A stretch of DNA of 64,000 nt from Monodelphis domestica (lineage: Eukaryota; Chordata; Mammalia; Didelphimorphia; Didelphidae): contig NC_077229.1 in assembly GCF_027887165.1 (NCBI RefSeq), positions 344,949,380-345,013,379 of the forward strand. The letters are read 5' to 3'. The notes below the pieces were generated by a model that worked only from the letters and a program-made list of their open reading frames with translations, had not been told where the DNA came from and searched no databases. Made by a program: the position numbers and the translations under genes. This document shows positions 30,641-42,920 of the stretch, in pieces; within the stretch, counting starts at the first letter, position 1; every line of letters starts with the position of its first letter.

Positions 30641-32998
30641 CTGCAGAATATAGAATTAAAGGTAGGGATTTCATTTTCTTTGCTCAATTGTTTGGACTAT
30701 TCTCCCTTTTCCTGTTCCTTTATTCTCTTCTAGGTCCCTGGATCTTATTTCTTAAAAATAGTAGTTTGCTTCATCAAAAGTTATTGCCCCTTTTCTTTAG
30801 TTAAGTAAAGCATTTTTTTTAACATTTTCTGCAATTAAAAGGGGGATAACATCAATAATAAAATTTGCCAGATAGTTTTAAAAACATTAGCAGAAATTAG
30901 TGAAGGCAATATTGATTTAGTGGATGGGCATCTTTTGTCTTTTCTTTGTTTAGGAAACAAAGCCATTTTTAGTTTTTTTTTTATTTTTGTAAACTTCTAA
31001 AATTAATCTTTCTCAGAACACTGAAGACTGCCTTTGATTTATAAAATATCCTTGGTTTTATTTTTTGATTGTTGTATGCTGCCTCTTACTTTGGTGTCAA
31101 GAATTTATGTAACTAAGATTTTTGAGAATGCTTATTAGCTAGTAGATTGATCTTATAGGATGTATGCTCTGATTTACTATCACAAAGTCAGACTATTGTG
31201 TCTGTCCTCTGAGGTTCTAAGGTATCTAGAAGGATTTGTGGGATTTCTTTTTCACTACAGGTATCAGCTCATGGCCTTACCAGTTGCATTACTATCTTCC
31301 CTGCACATTTTGGAGACCTATATTAGCTCTCCAGTTCAATTTAACAATTTAATAGGAATTAACTTTTACAAAAAGAATATGTACTTTAAAATTATAGCAA
31401 AAATTATATAAACATTTTCTCTCAATATCTCAAGGATGTGATCTCTCCTTGATTTTTTTTGGGGGGGTATTGCATGAGAGGGGAGAGAAGGATAGGTTTA
31501 ACTTAGCTCAGTTCCTATATAGGATTAGTCCCACCAAGTTCATGTCCAGATGTATCTTGACTCTCAGATGAATCTTCATTTAAATTCCCAAAGCTTGCTT
31601 CTTGATCTTCATAGTATTATCAGTTGAGTAAGCCAACGGGGTCTATCCGTTTGCTACATCCAGATTACATTTATATTGAGAGGGGGGAAAATCCAAATTT
31701 GAAGCACCTGTATAATTAGAAATATTTGTCAGATAATAAAATTAAAAATTAAAAATTCATCATTGTGTTTCTATGAAGGAGAAAAAATGCCCAGGACATG
31801 TGTAATTTAGAAAACATTGCTGTCCAAATATTGTATATTTAATATTGGCTGTCATTTGCCTTTGAAATTCTGTAGTAAAAATGTGGAAAAGTCTTTAGTT
31901 CCACCTTCATTGATCCTTGCCCCATTTTCCTGGGTTTTATTTTAGACCTTATCTTCATATTCTTTCCTTAGTTCATAGTCAGAGTGGCCTATCATTTAGA
32001 TTTTGCAATATGATAATGAATATGTTTTTCTACTTGTAAACAAGCCCACCTACAGCATCCATTCTGTATCAAGGGAGAGAGTTGTTTCCATCCCTCTTGG
32101 TTTAATTTGGATACATTTGGCATAGAACAGCACATTATTTCCACAATAACATTTGAACAGGATGCCTGCTGTGTTGATATGCAGGTCTAAGTGAGTTTTA
32201 CCATGTGCCAGGAAACTATGTTCTTAAAAAGAAGGCTGAATACTAAATTCTGAACATAATATGAAGTTATTATCAGCCTCTCTCTCCATTCTATTTTATT
32301 CCTTGTTTGAGTTAATTTGTGTTAACTGTAAATCAGCTTGAAACTTTTACTAGAAATTGAAGTTTGAAGGAAGAGTAAAAAGCAACAGAAGGTTGGGGGG
32401 GGGGTGTTGAGGGCCCCTTTGGGGTTTGTTTAATAAAGCACCTGCGAAAGAAAAAATTTTTTGAGAATCTCTAAGGTACAAGCTAGTATGACTTTTTTTT
32501 AAAGCTAAAACTTCATGGCATTTTATAAGGAAGTAAAAAAGGAAGGGAAGTTATTATTCAGGGCAGTGGGACAATAGTAACCTTTCATTAAGGGAGAAAT
32601 AGTTCAACTTCTGAATGCCCTAAACCCTGGGCTTAGTATTAGGGACATGGAACTAAGCACCAGGTATTTCCTTTTTCTTGTATAGACTAGTGTTAAAAAA
32701 CAAAAAAAAAAACCTTGGTTGAATGTAAATTATAATCTTTAATTTATAGCCTGTAATATTCTAGTGTAATGTTTTAGAGAGTCTTTTCTGTTCATTGTAA
32801 CTTTGTGAAAACAGCAACCAGTTAAAATAATTTTGACCTCTGTTTTCTTAACAGTTGTATGAGTTCTAAGGGTACAATATGTTACCAGGAAAGTAGATGT
32901 GGATTCTGAGTCCAATATCAGACCACAGATTTTCAGTCTACATGAAGGAAAATAATTTATTCTTAATTTTTTCACAGGTTCTCACTAATAATTTTTTT
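30641..32998. other. Intron 2, no recognised feature
   Basis: About 2.4 kb of AT-rich sequence. A poly-G run lies at 32395-32403. No gene. Confidence 0.35.
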
Positions 32999-33001
32999 AA
33001 A

Positions 33002-33182
33002 AAAAATCCTTACCTTCTGTCTTAGAATTGCCACTAAGTATTGGTTCCAAGACAGAAAAGTTGTAAAGGCTGGACAGTTAGGGTTAAGGGATTTGCTAGG
33101 AAGTGCCTCAGCTCAAATTTGAACTCAGGACCTCCTGTCTTGAGACTTGGCTCTCTATCCACTGAGTCACCTAACTGCACCT
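33002..33182 (-). mobile_element. Marsupial tRNA-derived SINE
   Basis: AAAATCCTTACCTTCTGTC, AGTATTGGTTCCAAGACAG, TTGAACTCAGGACCTCCTG and CTCTATCCACTGAGTCACC. Confidence 0.85.
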
Positions 33183-33645
33183 CACTAATAATTTTGATAT
33201 ATTCCTCAATACATTGGAGAGTCAGAATGAGTACCTTATTTGTAAATAATTTGTAGAACTCTTGAATAGAAGACTTTCAATAAGTGTTCAGTAATATATC
33301 CAGAGCTTACTTATCTTGTCACCTTAATTATTCTAAGCAAAAAACCCCAAAACTTCTGAGCAAATAAAATAGATGTCACAAAGTCAAAGCTACAAAGTTT
33401 AAACCCTTTTCTCCTGGACAGTAAAGTGAATTCTTCAAACTTTTACTCAGATTCTGTTTACTCAAATTTTATGTGTAATTATAACAAACTTGGGTATATG
33501 GTTTCTTAGCCCATAGAAGATTAGCAGACAAATATGAAGAAGTGTTTGCAGGAGGAGCCCTACTTGAGGTGAGTGTACTGATAAATCTTAAGAAATGATG
33601 CTGTATAAAAATATCATTCAAACAGGTAAAGAAAATTAAAACCTA
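33183..33645. other. Intron 2, no recognised feature
   Basis: AT-rich, no repeat or exon identified. Confidence 0.35.
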
Positions 33646-33649
33646 ACAG

Positions 33650-33880
33650 TGTGAGGTTTAGTTTAGGGGCCAACTTCTCTGTGAAGCCTTTCTTGATATC
33701 TCCCCACCTTCCAGCAAAATTTTCCTTCTACTAAGATTATCTGTATACTTTTGTGTTTTCTACTGGAATGCAAACTCCTTGAGGATTAGAACAGATTTAT
33801 TCTTATATTTGTATTCCCAGAACTTAGCACATTGCATCTAGGAAGTGCCTAATATTTATTTTGTCAAAATGAGCTATAGT
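33650..33880 (+). mobile_element. L2 3' end
   Basis: TCTCTGTGAAGCCTTTCTTG, TGGAATGCAAACTCCTTGAGG and CAGAACTTAGCACATTGCATC. Typical L2 3'UTR. Confidence 0.75.
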
Positions 33881-34044
33881 GAAAACAGTCCAACAAGATA
33901 TCTCCTGAAATAATAACAATAATTTATTTTAAGTTTAAGGTAAATGCAATTATATAATTAATGCTCGCAAGAGTAATCTTGAGTCATCAAGCTAGGATTA
34001 AATCATGGAATGTTACATATATCTGTAGATGTTACATGTACAAA

Positions 34045-34260
34045 GGCAGCTCTTGTAGAGGGTAGGGAGCCAGCCTTAGATTCAGTCCTGCCTTCAAGTC
34101 CAGCTTCTAACACACATTAGCTGGGTGACCCCCAAAAGTCCCTCTCTACTCCCCAGCCATCTCTCTAAAACTAAGTTGTAGACCAGCTGCCTGCTTTCAT
34201 TAGTACAGGGATTTTCTTGATTGTGAGTTCCATATGCCAACACTATGCCAAATTGAGTTC
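34045..34260 (+). mobile_element. Worn SINE, family uncertain
   Basis: GGCAGCTCTTGTAGAGGGTAGG and GCTGGGTGACCCCC resemble a tRNA-derived SINE head and core. The 3' half (AGTTGTAGACCAGCTGCC) differs from the other families here. Confidence 0.45.
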
Positions 34261-35200
34261 TACCCCATTCCCCAGTATCCTACTCCCCACAAAACAATGA
34301 AATTATGAAAATCTCTTTTTACGAAGCTGGAAATTGTATAATATATTGAAAGATTTTTATTGAAAATATTAAAATAAAGAGTTCAAGTACCCAAAGGTAT
34401 AAGCTTTTGTTATCTGGAAAATTCACTTATGCAGTGGTTGATTTATTTCATGTATTTGCAAGGGGGGCTTCTTTTTCTTTGATGCCAAATAAATGGAGGC
34501 ACTACCATTCAAATATGTCAAAGAATAGAAGTTCAGTGTTCATTTATATTGGGCTGGTACAAACTGAATTGAAATTGTACCTGAATTGAAATAAGGTCCA
34601 ATGAGATTTTCTTGCCATGCTTGCTTGCTCTTATTTTCATCCTAAACACTTGATATTTGATGCTTTTAAAGTTGAGAAATAGCTAGAAACTTGCCAAAAG
34701 TGTTTTTCAAATATTATTAAGTCATGGATCTTTAAAGTAGCTAAAACTATTTTTGTAAGTATGTGTGTAGTTTCCCACTTTATGCTGGTTTAAAATGTGC
34801 TTTTCTTAGGTTTGTCCCTAGTTGGTAATCCAACATTCTATAAAAGACTTGGTTTGGTAGGTTTGAATAGTTCTTACTGAACACCAGCTTTAAAAAAAGA
34901 TGAAACAAATGCCTGAAAAACCTTACTTTAATTCAGTGCTCTTGGCTTTTTTTAAGGAGAGGTTCTCCAGCGAAATGTTTGCCTTCTATTATTTGGGACG
35001 CCTGAGTTCTGTTGGCTCAGGCTGTTCTGTGTCATTCTTTCCTTCCTGCTACCCCACATAATCCCTCAGAATGTGGGGGGTGGGGAGCCTCACATAACAG
35101 TCCTTGTTCTACTTGGGCTCCCCAACTTGAAGGACTGAAGTGAGGAGAGGATTTTGGAGACTGTCAAGTGCTATATATCAGAATGAGCTATTTATTGAAT
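34261..35200. other. Intron 2, no recognised feature
   Basis: No gene or clear repeat; a poly-G-containing segment is at 35070-35085. Confidence 0.35.
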
Positions 35201-35204
35201 GAAC

Positions 35205-35315
35205 AAAAAAGCATTTAGTAAGCTCTATGTGCACAAGTACCTGAGCTGAGCACTGGGGATACTTCCTGCTTTTAAGGAACTCACATTCTCACAGCACAGA
35301 GAGAATTTCAACTGG
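35205..35315 (-). mobile_element. L2 3' end fragment
   Basis: AGCATTTAGTAAGCTCTATGTG, CTGAGCACTGGGGATAC and TTAAGGAACTCACATTCTCAC. Confidence 0.7.
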
Positions 35316-35784
35316 AAGTCAGATGCCCCCTGGTCCTTAGGGTATCCAGCAAAGCAAATGGTTCTTCATCTTTTAAAATGTCATTTCTATTAATAAAATC
35401 ATACTTCTTTCTGATGTTGAGCCATTTGACAGCACCAAGGACATTGGGGGTGAGAACTTTGTTTTGCCCATCTTCAGTAGCTGTGGTTGTTTAAGAGAGG
35501 GCAGCTGTAGAGTCAACAGAGGAACTTGTCAGGTCACATCTCAACAGGGGTGGCAAGGTTGGGTTGGGAAAGGACTGGAAGGCAGGTTAATGACCTCTTA
35601 TTGATCTCAATACTACTTATTGGCAGGGCTTTGGGGTTCAAGGATCTAGGCTGCCACAACTGTGGTCTCTGAGGGGAGAGGGTAATTGTGGTTTGACTGG
35701 CCTGGCACCTATCATATTCTCTCTTCCCCTTACAGTGGCTTGCTTGCCCTGTGAGTGACAATTGGTTGGTGAGTGATAAAGAGA

Positions 35785-35915
35785 TAGATGAGATATTTAT
35801 TAAGTGCTCACTTCATGCCAAGCACTGTACTAAGCTCTGTGGATACAAATTCAAGCAATCAAGTTGGTCTTTACCCTCAAGAGTCTTACATTCTAATGGG
35901 AGAACTGGAAAATGG
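35785..35915 (-). mobile_element. L2 3' end fragment
   Basis: ATATTTATTAAGTGCTCACTTC, CCAAGCACTGTACTAAGCTC and CTCAAGAGTCTTACATTC. Confidence 0.8.
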
Positions 35916-36570
35916 AGAGTATAGATGGGAAAAATTAGGAAGAGGAATAGAACACTGCTGGGGCTTTTCCTAAAATAGTGGTCGCATTGAGGAAGAATCA
36001 CCACTAATGATGAAAGGAAGGTCCTAGGGAGGAGGTTTCATAGTTGATGGGGATGATTGCCCCCTTTCCCAAAGGACTTATTCTCCTAAGGTATGGCTAT
36101 AGGGACTGGGTTAGAAGCAGGCCCAGTGATCTTAGAGGCACTGCTTTTCCAGAAAGTCTAGAATTTCTCTGCCCAACGTTGTTACTTGGTCAACAATTGG
36201 TATGTGTTCAGATAGGGCAGGTCCATTCTCCCCTGAGGTTGTTCCACTCAATGATGGCTGCTGGGGCCAGGCTGGAAGCAAGGCCAAAGATGCTGTTATT
36301 TTCAGGGCTCTTGGGTACTTAGGTCATTTAACCTCTGTTTCCCATAGTTTCCTCTGTTAGAAAATGGGAATAATAATAGCAAGTACCTTGCAGGAATGTT
36401 ATGAGGACACACTGTACCTACCTTTCAAATTGTTTTCAGTAGGAAAGTGACTTCTTGTTGGGTTTGGATTTCTGTTTTCTTTGAAGCATGATATAAATAC
36501 TGGTTTGGAAGGATTGTTGGAGAGGTTTGGGCTTTAGGTGTTCCTTAGTCACCATCTTGGCTTTGCCCTC
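35916..36570. other. Unclassified, possibly an old LTR split by a MIR piece
   Basis: A balanced-composition block (35960-36300) and a block ending TTAGTCACCATCTTGGCTTTGCC (36450-36571) surround a MIR-like core at 36318-36420 (TTTCCTCTGTTAGAAAATGGG). The LTR idea rests only on texture; no terminal repeats or primer site were found. Confidence 0.25.
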
Positions 36571-36679
36571 CAATCAAATTGGAATGTTATGAGGGTCAAA
36601 TGACATATTTATAAAATACTTACTTAGTCCTGTGCTGGTACATAATAGCCACTATATAAATGCTTATTCCCTTCTCCTC

Positions 36680-36870
36680 TTGGATTTGGAGTCAGGAAAA
36701 CCTGAGTACAAATTTTGTCTCAGATATTTTCTAGCTATGCGAACCTGGGCAAGTCATTTTACTTGTCTGAACCTCAGTTTCCTCACATGTAAAAGAGAGA
36801 TAATAGTATTTTCCTTAAAGAATTGTTGGGAGGATGGAAGGAGTAATATCTATAAAGAATTAAAAAACCT
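36680..36870 (+). mobile_element. MIR SINE
   Basis: TTGGAGTCAGGAAAACCTGAG, GAACCTGGGCAAGTCATTTTAC, CTGAACCTCAGTTTCCTCAC and AATTGTTGGGAGGAT. A second MIR 3' end precedes it (36585-36670). Confidence 0.8.
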
Positions 36871-37337
36871 TAAACCTCTATGTTGGCAAGAGCTATTTTT
36901 ATTATTTTATTATTTTTTTCTTTATATTAGTGCTCAGATTAAAATGGTTTGAGGACAATTTTCTATACTACTTTCTTTTCTGTTCAGGGTTCAGTAGACT
37001 ATTGAGCAGGCACACATGATTGAATTTTTGGTAACTGAATAAAAGTTTTGGGATGCAGACACTTCCTCTGTAGGTTCAACGAAAGCATCTTCAAGGACAG
37101 CTCCAGGTATATATAGGCTGACAGTCTCTTCCCCCAAATCTCTGTAGCTTGGGAGATTTTTATTCCATGTAGTTAGGAATATTCAGTATGACAATAGCTA
37201 TTAAAATGTTGTTTTCAAATTTTTTTGGATCTTTGTTATTACCAGGGGGTTATGGGCAATAGTTCTGTTATAATGTTTTAATTCCAGTGCAATTGTTGAA
37301 TTTCCAAAGATACTGGGAAGGGAGAGAAGGGAATAAA

Positions 37338-37338
<1 letters not shown>

Positions 37339-37389
<51 letters not shown>
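37339..37389 (+). repeat. (AT)n microsatellite
   Basis: About 50 bases of unbroken AT alternation directly abutting a MIR. Confidence 0.95.
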
Positions 37390-37390
<1 letters not shown>

Positions 37391-37622
37391 CATCTACTAT
37401 ATTTCAAGCACTTTACCATGTGCTTTATAAATATTATTTCATTTAATCCTCACAACAACCCAAGGGTGTAGCTGTTGTTATCATCCCCATTTTACAGTTA
37501 AGGAAACTGAATCAGGCAGCAGTTAGGTGATTTGCCCAGGGTCATACATCTAATAAGTGATGGAGACTGGATTTGAATACAAGTCTTCTTCACTCCAGGT
37601 CCAGTGCTCATGCATTACCTAC
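37390..37622 (-). mobile_element. MIR/THER1-type SINE
   Basis: CATCTACTATATTTCAAGCAC, TCATTTAATCCTCACAACAACC, CCATTTTACAGTTAAGGAAAC and CCCAGGGTCATACATC. Confidence 0.8.
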
Positions 37623-38890
37623 CTGTTTCTGAGGTTTGCATTTGCAGGCATTTGTTACCTGTTTGTGAAAAATGGCAAACCTCTGGTATATAATTGTGGC
37701 CTCTTGATCATATCTTTTTAGGTATTCTGCAGGTGCCAAATCTTGTCATCTTCAGTGATTGTGTGCTGCAGTTACTTTTCATGATTATTATTGTTCTCCT
37801 TATCATCATCATTACTTCAGTGGAGGAGTCATCTAACATCTTGGAGGCCTTCTTTGTTTGTTTTTATTTGTTTGTTTGCTTATTTTTAATATACCAAAGT
37901 GCCAGTTGTTTAAAAAAAACACCCTTAAATCCAAATTATGTTAATTAACATTCTCACCCCGGCTGTCCATATGTTGTTGTCTTTTATTCTTACTACTTAA
38001 CTGGTCTTCTTCCTTTTCCGAGCATATTTGTGCTCGTAGATAATGTGGTTATTTTTTTCTTATATCAGTAAACACTGGTTGCATGATACAAGACTACCTC
38101 CCACCTGTCCTTTTACTGCCCTTTGGATTCCTTGGAATTTTGATTCTTCTAAAATCATAGTATTCCATGATTTGCACCTCTGGAGCAAGATCAAGGCAAT
38201 ATTGGTGTTGAGGTTGGATTTTGTAGCAGGAGTCATTTAAAGCACTATGAATTTTCCCAAATGGGTTTCTCTTTTTACTCTTCTTTTCTGGGACCTACTT
38301 AAAGACATTCATACATATACACGCATATTGCTTTTTTTTTTTTGTATGACTTATGATTTCACTGATGTAGATAGCTCTCAACTCAGTTTTATCAATTTAG
38401 ACCGACAACTCTTGTAAAACTGATAGTCTGAGAGTCACAGGAGCTGTTCAGAAGCTCTGCGGCTTTCCTGGAGTCTCTTTTTGTTTGTTTACAGTTAAAG
38501 TAGTAGCTATAAACACAGTTTGTGCTAAGTATTTACTAAAAGAATTGAGATACATTTTTGCCATACTTCAATACAACTTTGATGTATCAATGAAATTGAG
38601 ATTTTAGTAGGAAAAACAAGAAATTCAAAGTCACATTCATAAAAATCATAGATATTTGTCTTTGTTAAAATAGAACTTTGAGTTCTAAGGCAAGTCTATG
38701 TAAAAAGATGCTAGTTTTCTACAGATTCTGTTAATGCCATTATAGTAAACATAAAAAAAAGGAAATACTGCTTTGGATATTCCATTCTCCTTACAAAGTG
38801 GACTTCATCTAGTCCTCCTGATAGTTACCTTTCACTGTTAAAGGGAACTCCCAGAATTCTTTCTATCAATGCATGTCTACATTCTCTGAA
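37623..38890. other. Intron 2, no recognised feature
   Basis: About 1.3 kb; TTTGTTTG runs near 37855-37880. No gene. Confidence 0.35.
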
Positions 38891-39049
38891 GTTAATATTC
38901 CAAAAAGTTGCTTTGAGAGTTACTTGCCCAAGGTAATACAGCCAATATGAGTAATTTAGGCTTTAAACTCAGGTTTTCTTTAGTGCAAGATCATGAAGTT
39001 ATATTGTCTCTTACATCTATGTTATGTAGGGGGTATGATTGTGTGCCTG

Positions 39050-39095
39050 TATGTATATATTTATACAGATATATATTTATATATATATATATAGT
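39050..39095 (+). repeat. TATA-rich simple repeat
   Basis: Irregular TATATTTATA and pure TA units. Confidence 0.7.
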
Positions 39096-39339
39096 AGGTA
39101 TATGATCTTTAGTTATATTTTTGTTATTTGAATAAATAAAAGTAAATTTTAAAAAATCAACCTAGCGCTTAGCTATAGGTTTTCCAAGCTCAAAAACAAT
39201 TCAGTTCAAGAAACATTTGCAGATCACCTGCAGTGTAAGAAATGCTGGGAGAGCTACAGATTGGCCAAGATCTTACTTTTGTTTTCCTTCTGACATCTGT
39301 ATTGGCTTTGTGACCCTGAACAATCTAAGTTCAAATGTG

Positions 39340-39760
39340 ACCTCAGATGCTTATACATTCTTTTATCCAGTGACATTGACTCTTCTTCCATGGACAAGAC
39401 AGTCTATATCTCAGGTCTGGGCATTTTTTATGGCTGTTCCTCATGCATGGAACATTCTCCCTCCTGTGCCCTGACTATTGACCTCCCTGTTTTCAAGTCC
39501 TAAATAAAATCCCACCTTCTACAGGAAGTCTTTCCCTCTTTGTTTCAGTATTTCTCTTTTCTTAATTATATCCTGTTCATCCTTTATAGAGCTTTCTTTG
39601 TATATATTGCTTTCTTTGTAAATGTCTTTCCAATTAACTTGTAAACTTCCTGAGGGCAAGGACTGTCTTGCCTCTTTTAGCATTCTGACAAAAGGTTTAA
39701 ACAATATTTAAGTATTAAATAGGCACTTAATAAATATTTGTTAATTGTTTATTTGAATGA
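39340..39760 (+). mobile_element. L2 3' end
   Basis: GCTGTTCCTCATGCATGGAAC, CAGGAAGTCTTTCCCTC, ACTTGTAAACTTCCTGAGGGC and TAGGCACTTAATAAATATTTG. Confidence 0.85.
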
Positions 39761-39764
39761 CCAT

Positions 39765-39915
39765 GGGCAGGTCAGTAAATCTCAATTTCTTCATCTGTAA
39801 AATGAAAATCAATAAAGCACCTTACTCTGAGAATTGTTATGAGGACAAAATGAGATAATATTTGTAAACTACTTAGTAAACTTAGAGCATTGCATGAATG
39901 CTAGCTATTACTATT
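39765..39915 (+). mobile_element. MIR fragment
   Basis: GGGCAGGTCAGTAAATCTCAA, TTTCTTCATCTGTAAAATG and AATTGTTATGAGGACAAAATG. Confidence 0.75.
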
Positions 39916-40655
39916 ATGTATATGTCACTACTTCAAGGTCTATGATTTCATCGATATGAGTCTTTCTAATATTGGTGAAGATCACAACCTGTCTATACCA
40001 TGTAATAGACTGTCTTCATGGGCTATTTTGACCCCCAAAACCATTGCCTAGTGACTAACATTCTGATGATGACCCTCCACTTTTGTAGCCATCATTATGT
40101 AAGTTTTTTTCAGCTTGGTAGAATCTATGAGAATTTTCATTCCTTAGAATAATATTTGAGATTAGGATCCTTTCCACATTTCAATGAAACATCAGCATAG
40201 GACTTTTGTGGAAGAATAGTCTAGAGATATACTAAGGAGCAGTCATAATTGTCTCAGTACTACCTCCTTTCCAGGACAGAGGATCACATCAATGAACATC
40301 GTTATTATACTATCATTTAGAATTTTTTTTAGGGAGAATCAAATCATATTCTAGGGAGAGTTGTAGCAGAGACAGAAGAATGAACTATGAAGCTCCTAAA
40401 GGTGACTTCTCCACTATTCCTCCTTTCTCCTACTCTTTCACATTGACTTTGGCTTTGAATTAATTTTGTTCTATCCCTTTTTCAGAAAGGCTCATATTGC
40501 ACTTAGGACTGTCATTCCTCATACTAGGATAATCCATAGTTTTATTAAGGTATCATTTCACTTTGCTGTTCCTTTCCCCTATATCTTGGTTATTAATAGT
40601 AATAATATGTCATATACAAATATAATCACTTTTAAAATAGAATCGTGTTGTGTGC

Positions 40656-40682
40656 ATACACACACACACACACACACACAAG
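40656..40682 (+). repeat. (CA)n microsatellite
   Basis: About 12 CA units after TGCATA. Confidence 0.95.
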
Positions 40683-41239
40683 TACATGCCTTGATGCCTT
40701 GCTAGGGAATAGATGGTTGTCAGTTCCATTTCCCAAGCTGTATCTGTTCTGGTATCTGAGATGCATGATGTTCAAGTGTGTATGCTGTCATGGATCATTA
40801 GAGTCTGAACTGAAGCTATGTTTTCCTGTTACAGGTCAGAGTCACATAAAATAAACTCTTGTCATAACAAATGATACAGCAGCCAGATTACAGCTAGAAG
40901 CTCCTTCACTGATCCACTGTTGTTAGGACACTGATTTACATTTCAGGTTAGGAGGAAAAGGATCTGATTTGCTGACCTAGAATGAGACTTTGGTTTATTC
41001 TCCCTATATTTTCCAAAGGTCTGCTCTAAGTAATGGTGGAAATGGGGATGGGGGTGGTTTAAAGAAAACACTTTTAGGAGCTCTTTACTCTCTTCCTGTA
41101 TGTACGTATGTAACAGAATGCAAAGAATTTAGCAATCATAGAGATTCACGAAAAGTTCTGCCTCTTATACCTACTGAATGTGACCACTAGGCAAGTCATT
41201 TAACTTCTCAGTGTTCTAGGCAATTCTTGGAGACTACTT

Positions 41240-42510
41240 TTTTTTTTGCTTGTTATAAAGATATTTTATTTTACCATTTGCATGTAATAAATTTCCACAT
41301 AAGTTTTTCAAACTTATATGATCTAAAATGTCTCCCTCCATCCCTTCCCTCCCTCTTCCTGGAGCTGGGAAGCAATTAAATCTGGGTTATACATGTATTA
41401 TGCAAAACATTTCGATATTGCCAATTTTTGTAAGAGAATAATTATATCCAACCAAAACCCCCAAATAAAAACATAAATAAACTAAAGTGAAAAATCATAT
41501 GTTTTGATATGCATTCCCATTTCCAACAGTTTTTTTTTTCCTGGAGGTGGATACCATTCTTTGTCATAAATTCCTCAGAATTGTCCTGGATCAATGTATT
41601 GCCAAGTATAACTAAGTATCACAGTTGATCATTCCACAATTTTGCTGTTATTGTATATAATGTTCTCCTGTTCTGATTATTTCACTCTGCATCAGTTAAT
41701 ATAGGTCTTTCCAGCTCTTTCGGAAGTCATCCTGTTCATCATTTCCTATAGCACAATAATATACCATCACCATCATATACCATAATTTCTTCAGCCATTC
41801 CCCATTTGATGGACACCCCCTTCAATTTCCAATTCTTTGCCATCATAAAAAGAACAGCTATAAATATTTTTTGTATAACTAGGTCCTTTCCCCCTTTTAA
41901 AAAATCTCTTTGGGATACAGACCTAGTAGTAGTAGTATTACTGGATCAATGGATATGCATTGTTTTATAGCCCTCTGAGCATAGTTCCAAATTGCCCTCC
42001 AGATTGGTTGGATCAGTTCACAACTCCACCAAGCAATGCATTACTGTCCTAATTTTGCTAAATCCCTCCAATATTTATCATTTTCCTTTACTGTCATAGT
42101 GGCCAATCTTGTAGGTGTGAGATAGTACCTCAGAGTTGTTTTAATTTGAATTTCTCTATTCAAGAATGATTTAGAACATTTTTGTATGATTATTGATAGC
42201 TTTGATTTCTTCATTTGATAATTGCTTATTAATATCTTTTAACCATTTGTCAATTGGGGAATGACTAGTATTATAAATTTAACTTAGTTCTCTACATTTA
42301 TGAGAAATGAGACCTTTATCAGAGAAATTTGCTATAATTTCCCCCCTAGTTTGTTGTTTCCCTTCTTGTCTTGGTTACATTGGTTTTGTTTGTAACAACC
42401 TCCTTTTAATTTAATATAGTCCAAATTATTCATTTTACATCTTGTAAAGTTCTCTCTCATTTGATCATAAATTCTTCCCTTCTACATAGATCTGACCAGT
42501 AAACTATTTT
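41240..42510 (-). mobile_element. L1 copy, 3' UTR and ORF2 C-terminal part (older subfamily)
   Basis: Reverse L1 3' end: GATATTTTATTTTACCATTTGC, then ATTCCCCATTTGATGGACACCC, CAATTTCCAATTCTTTGCC, AATTGCCCTCCAGATTGGTTG, CTTGTAGGTGTGAGATAGTACC and CCATTTGTCAATTGGGGAATG. It differs from the L1 at 42958 in its 3'UTR and has more stops. Confidence 0.85.
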
Positions 42511-42690
42511 GTGTTTAGAGACTACTTTTCAAAGAAAGGGCCAATCTACATTAGTAGAAGGGGTTTAATTATCCCAAAACTCTCTACACCAATGAAATTA
42601 TGGGTCTAGTCTCTGTCTCTATTCCTATATACCAAGGAAAGCATGCTTTTCTACCCTCATTTTAATTTAAAATTTAAAATTATAAAATTT

Positions 42691-42717
42691 AATTTTATTT
42701 AAAAATTAAATAAAATT
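42691..42717. repeat. Perfect AT hairpin (12-bp arms, 3-nt loop)
   Basis: AATTTTATTTAA, loop AAA, then TTAAATAAAATT. It lies within an A/T-only run at 42661-42724, between two L1 fragments. Confidence 0.8.
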
Positions 42718-42779
42718 TAAAAATAAGGCAAAACTGGAGACACTAATGTGATCAGGAAAAAGTAAAAGGATGATATGTT

Positions 42780-42920
42780 CTAAAATATTTATAGCAGTTC
42801 TCTTTATGGTGGCAAAGAACTGGAAATTGAGGGGATACCCATCAATTAGGGAATGGTTGAGAAAGTTGTGGTATAGGATTGTATTGGAATACTACTGTAC
42901 AGTAAGAAATAATGAGCAAG
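42780..42920 (+). mobile_element. L1 3' end fragment
   Basis: ATATTTATAGCAGTTCTCTTTATGG, TGGCAAAGAACTGGAAATTG and AATACTACTGTACAGTAAG. Opposite orientation to its L1 neighbours. Confidence 0.8.

Noticed and set aside
35916..36570. Endogenous retroviral LTR
   Set aside because: Only the texture suggested it. No paired terminal repeats, primer-binding site or viral gene, so left as unclassified.
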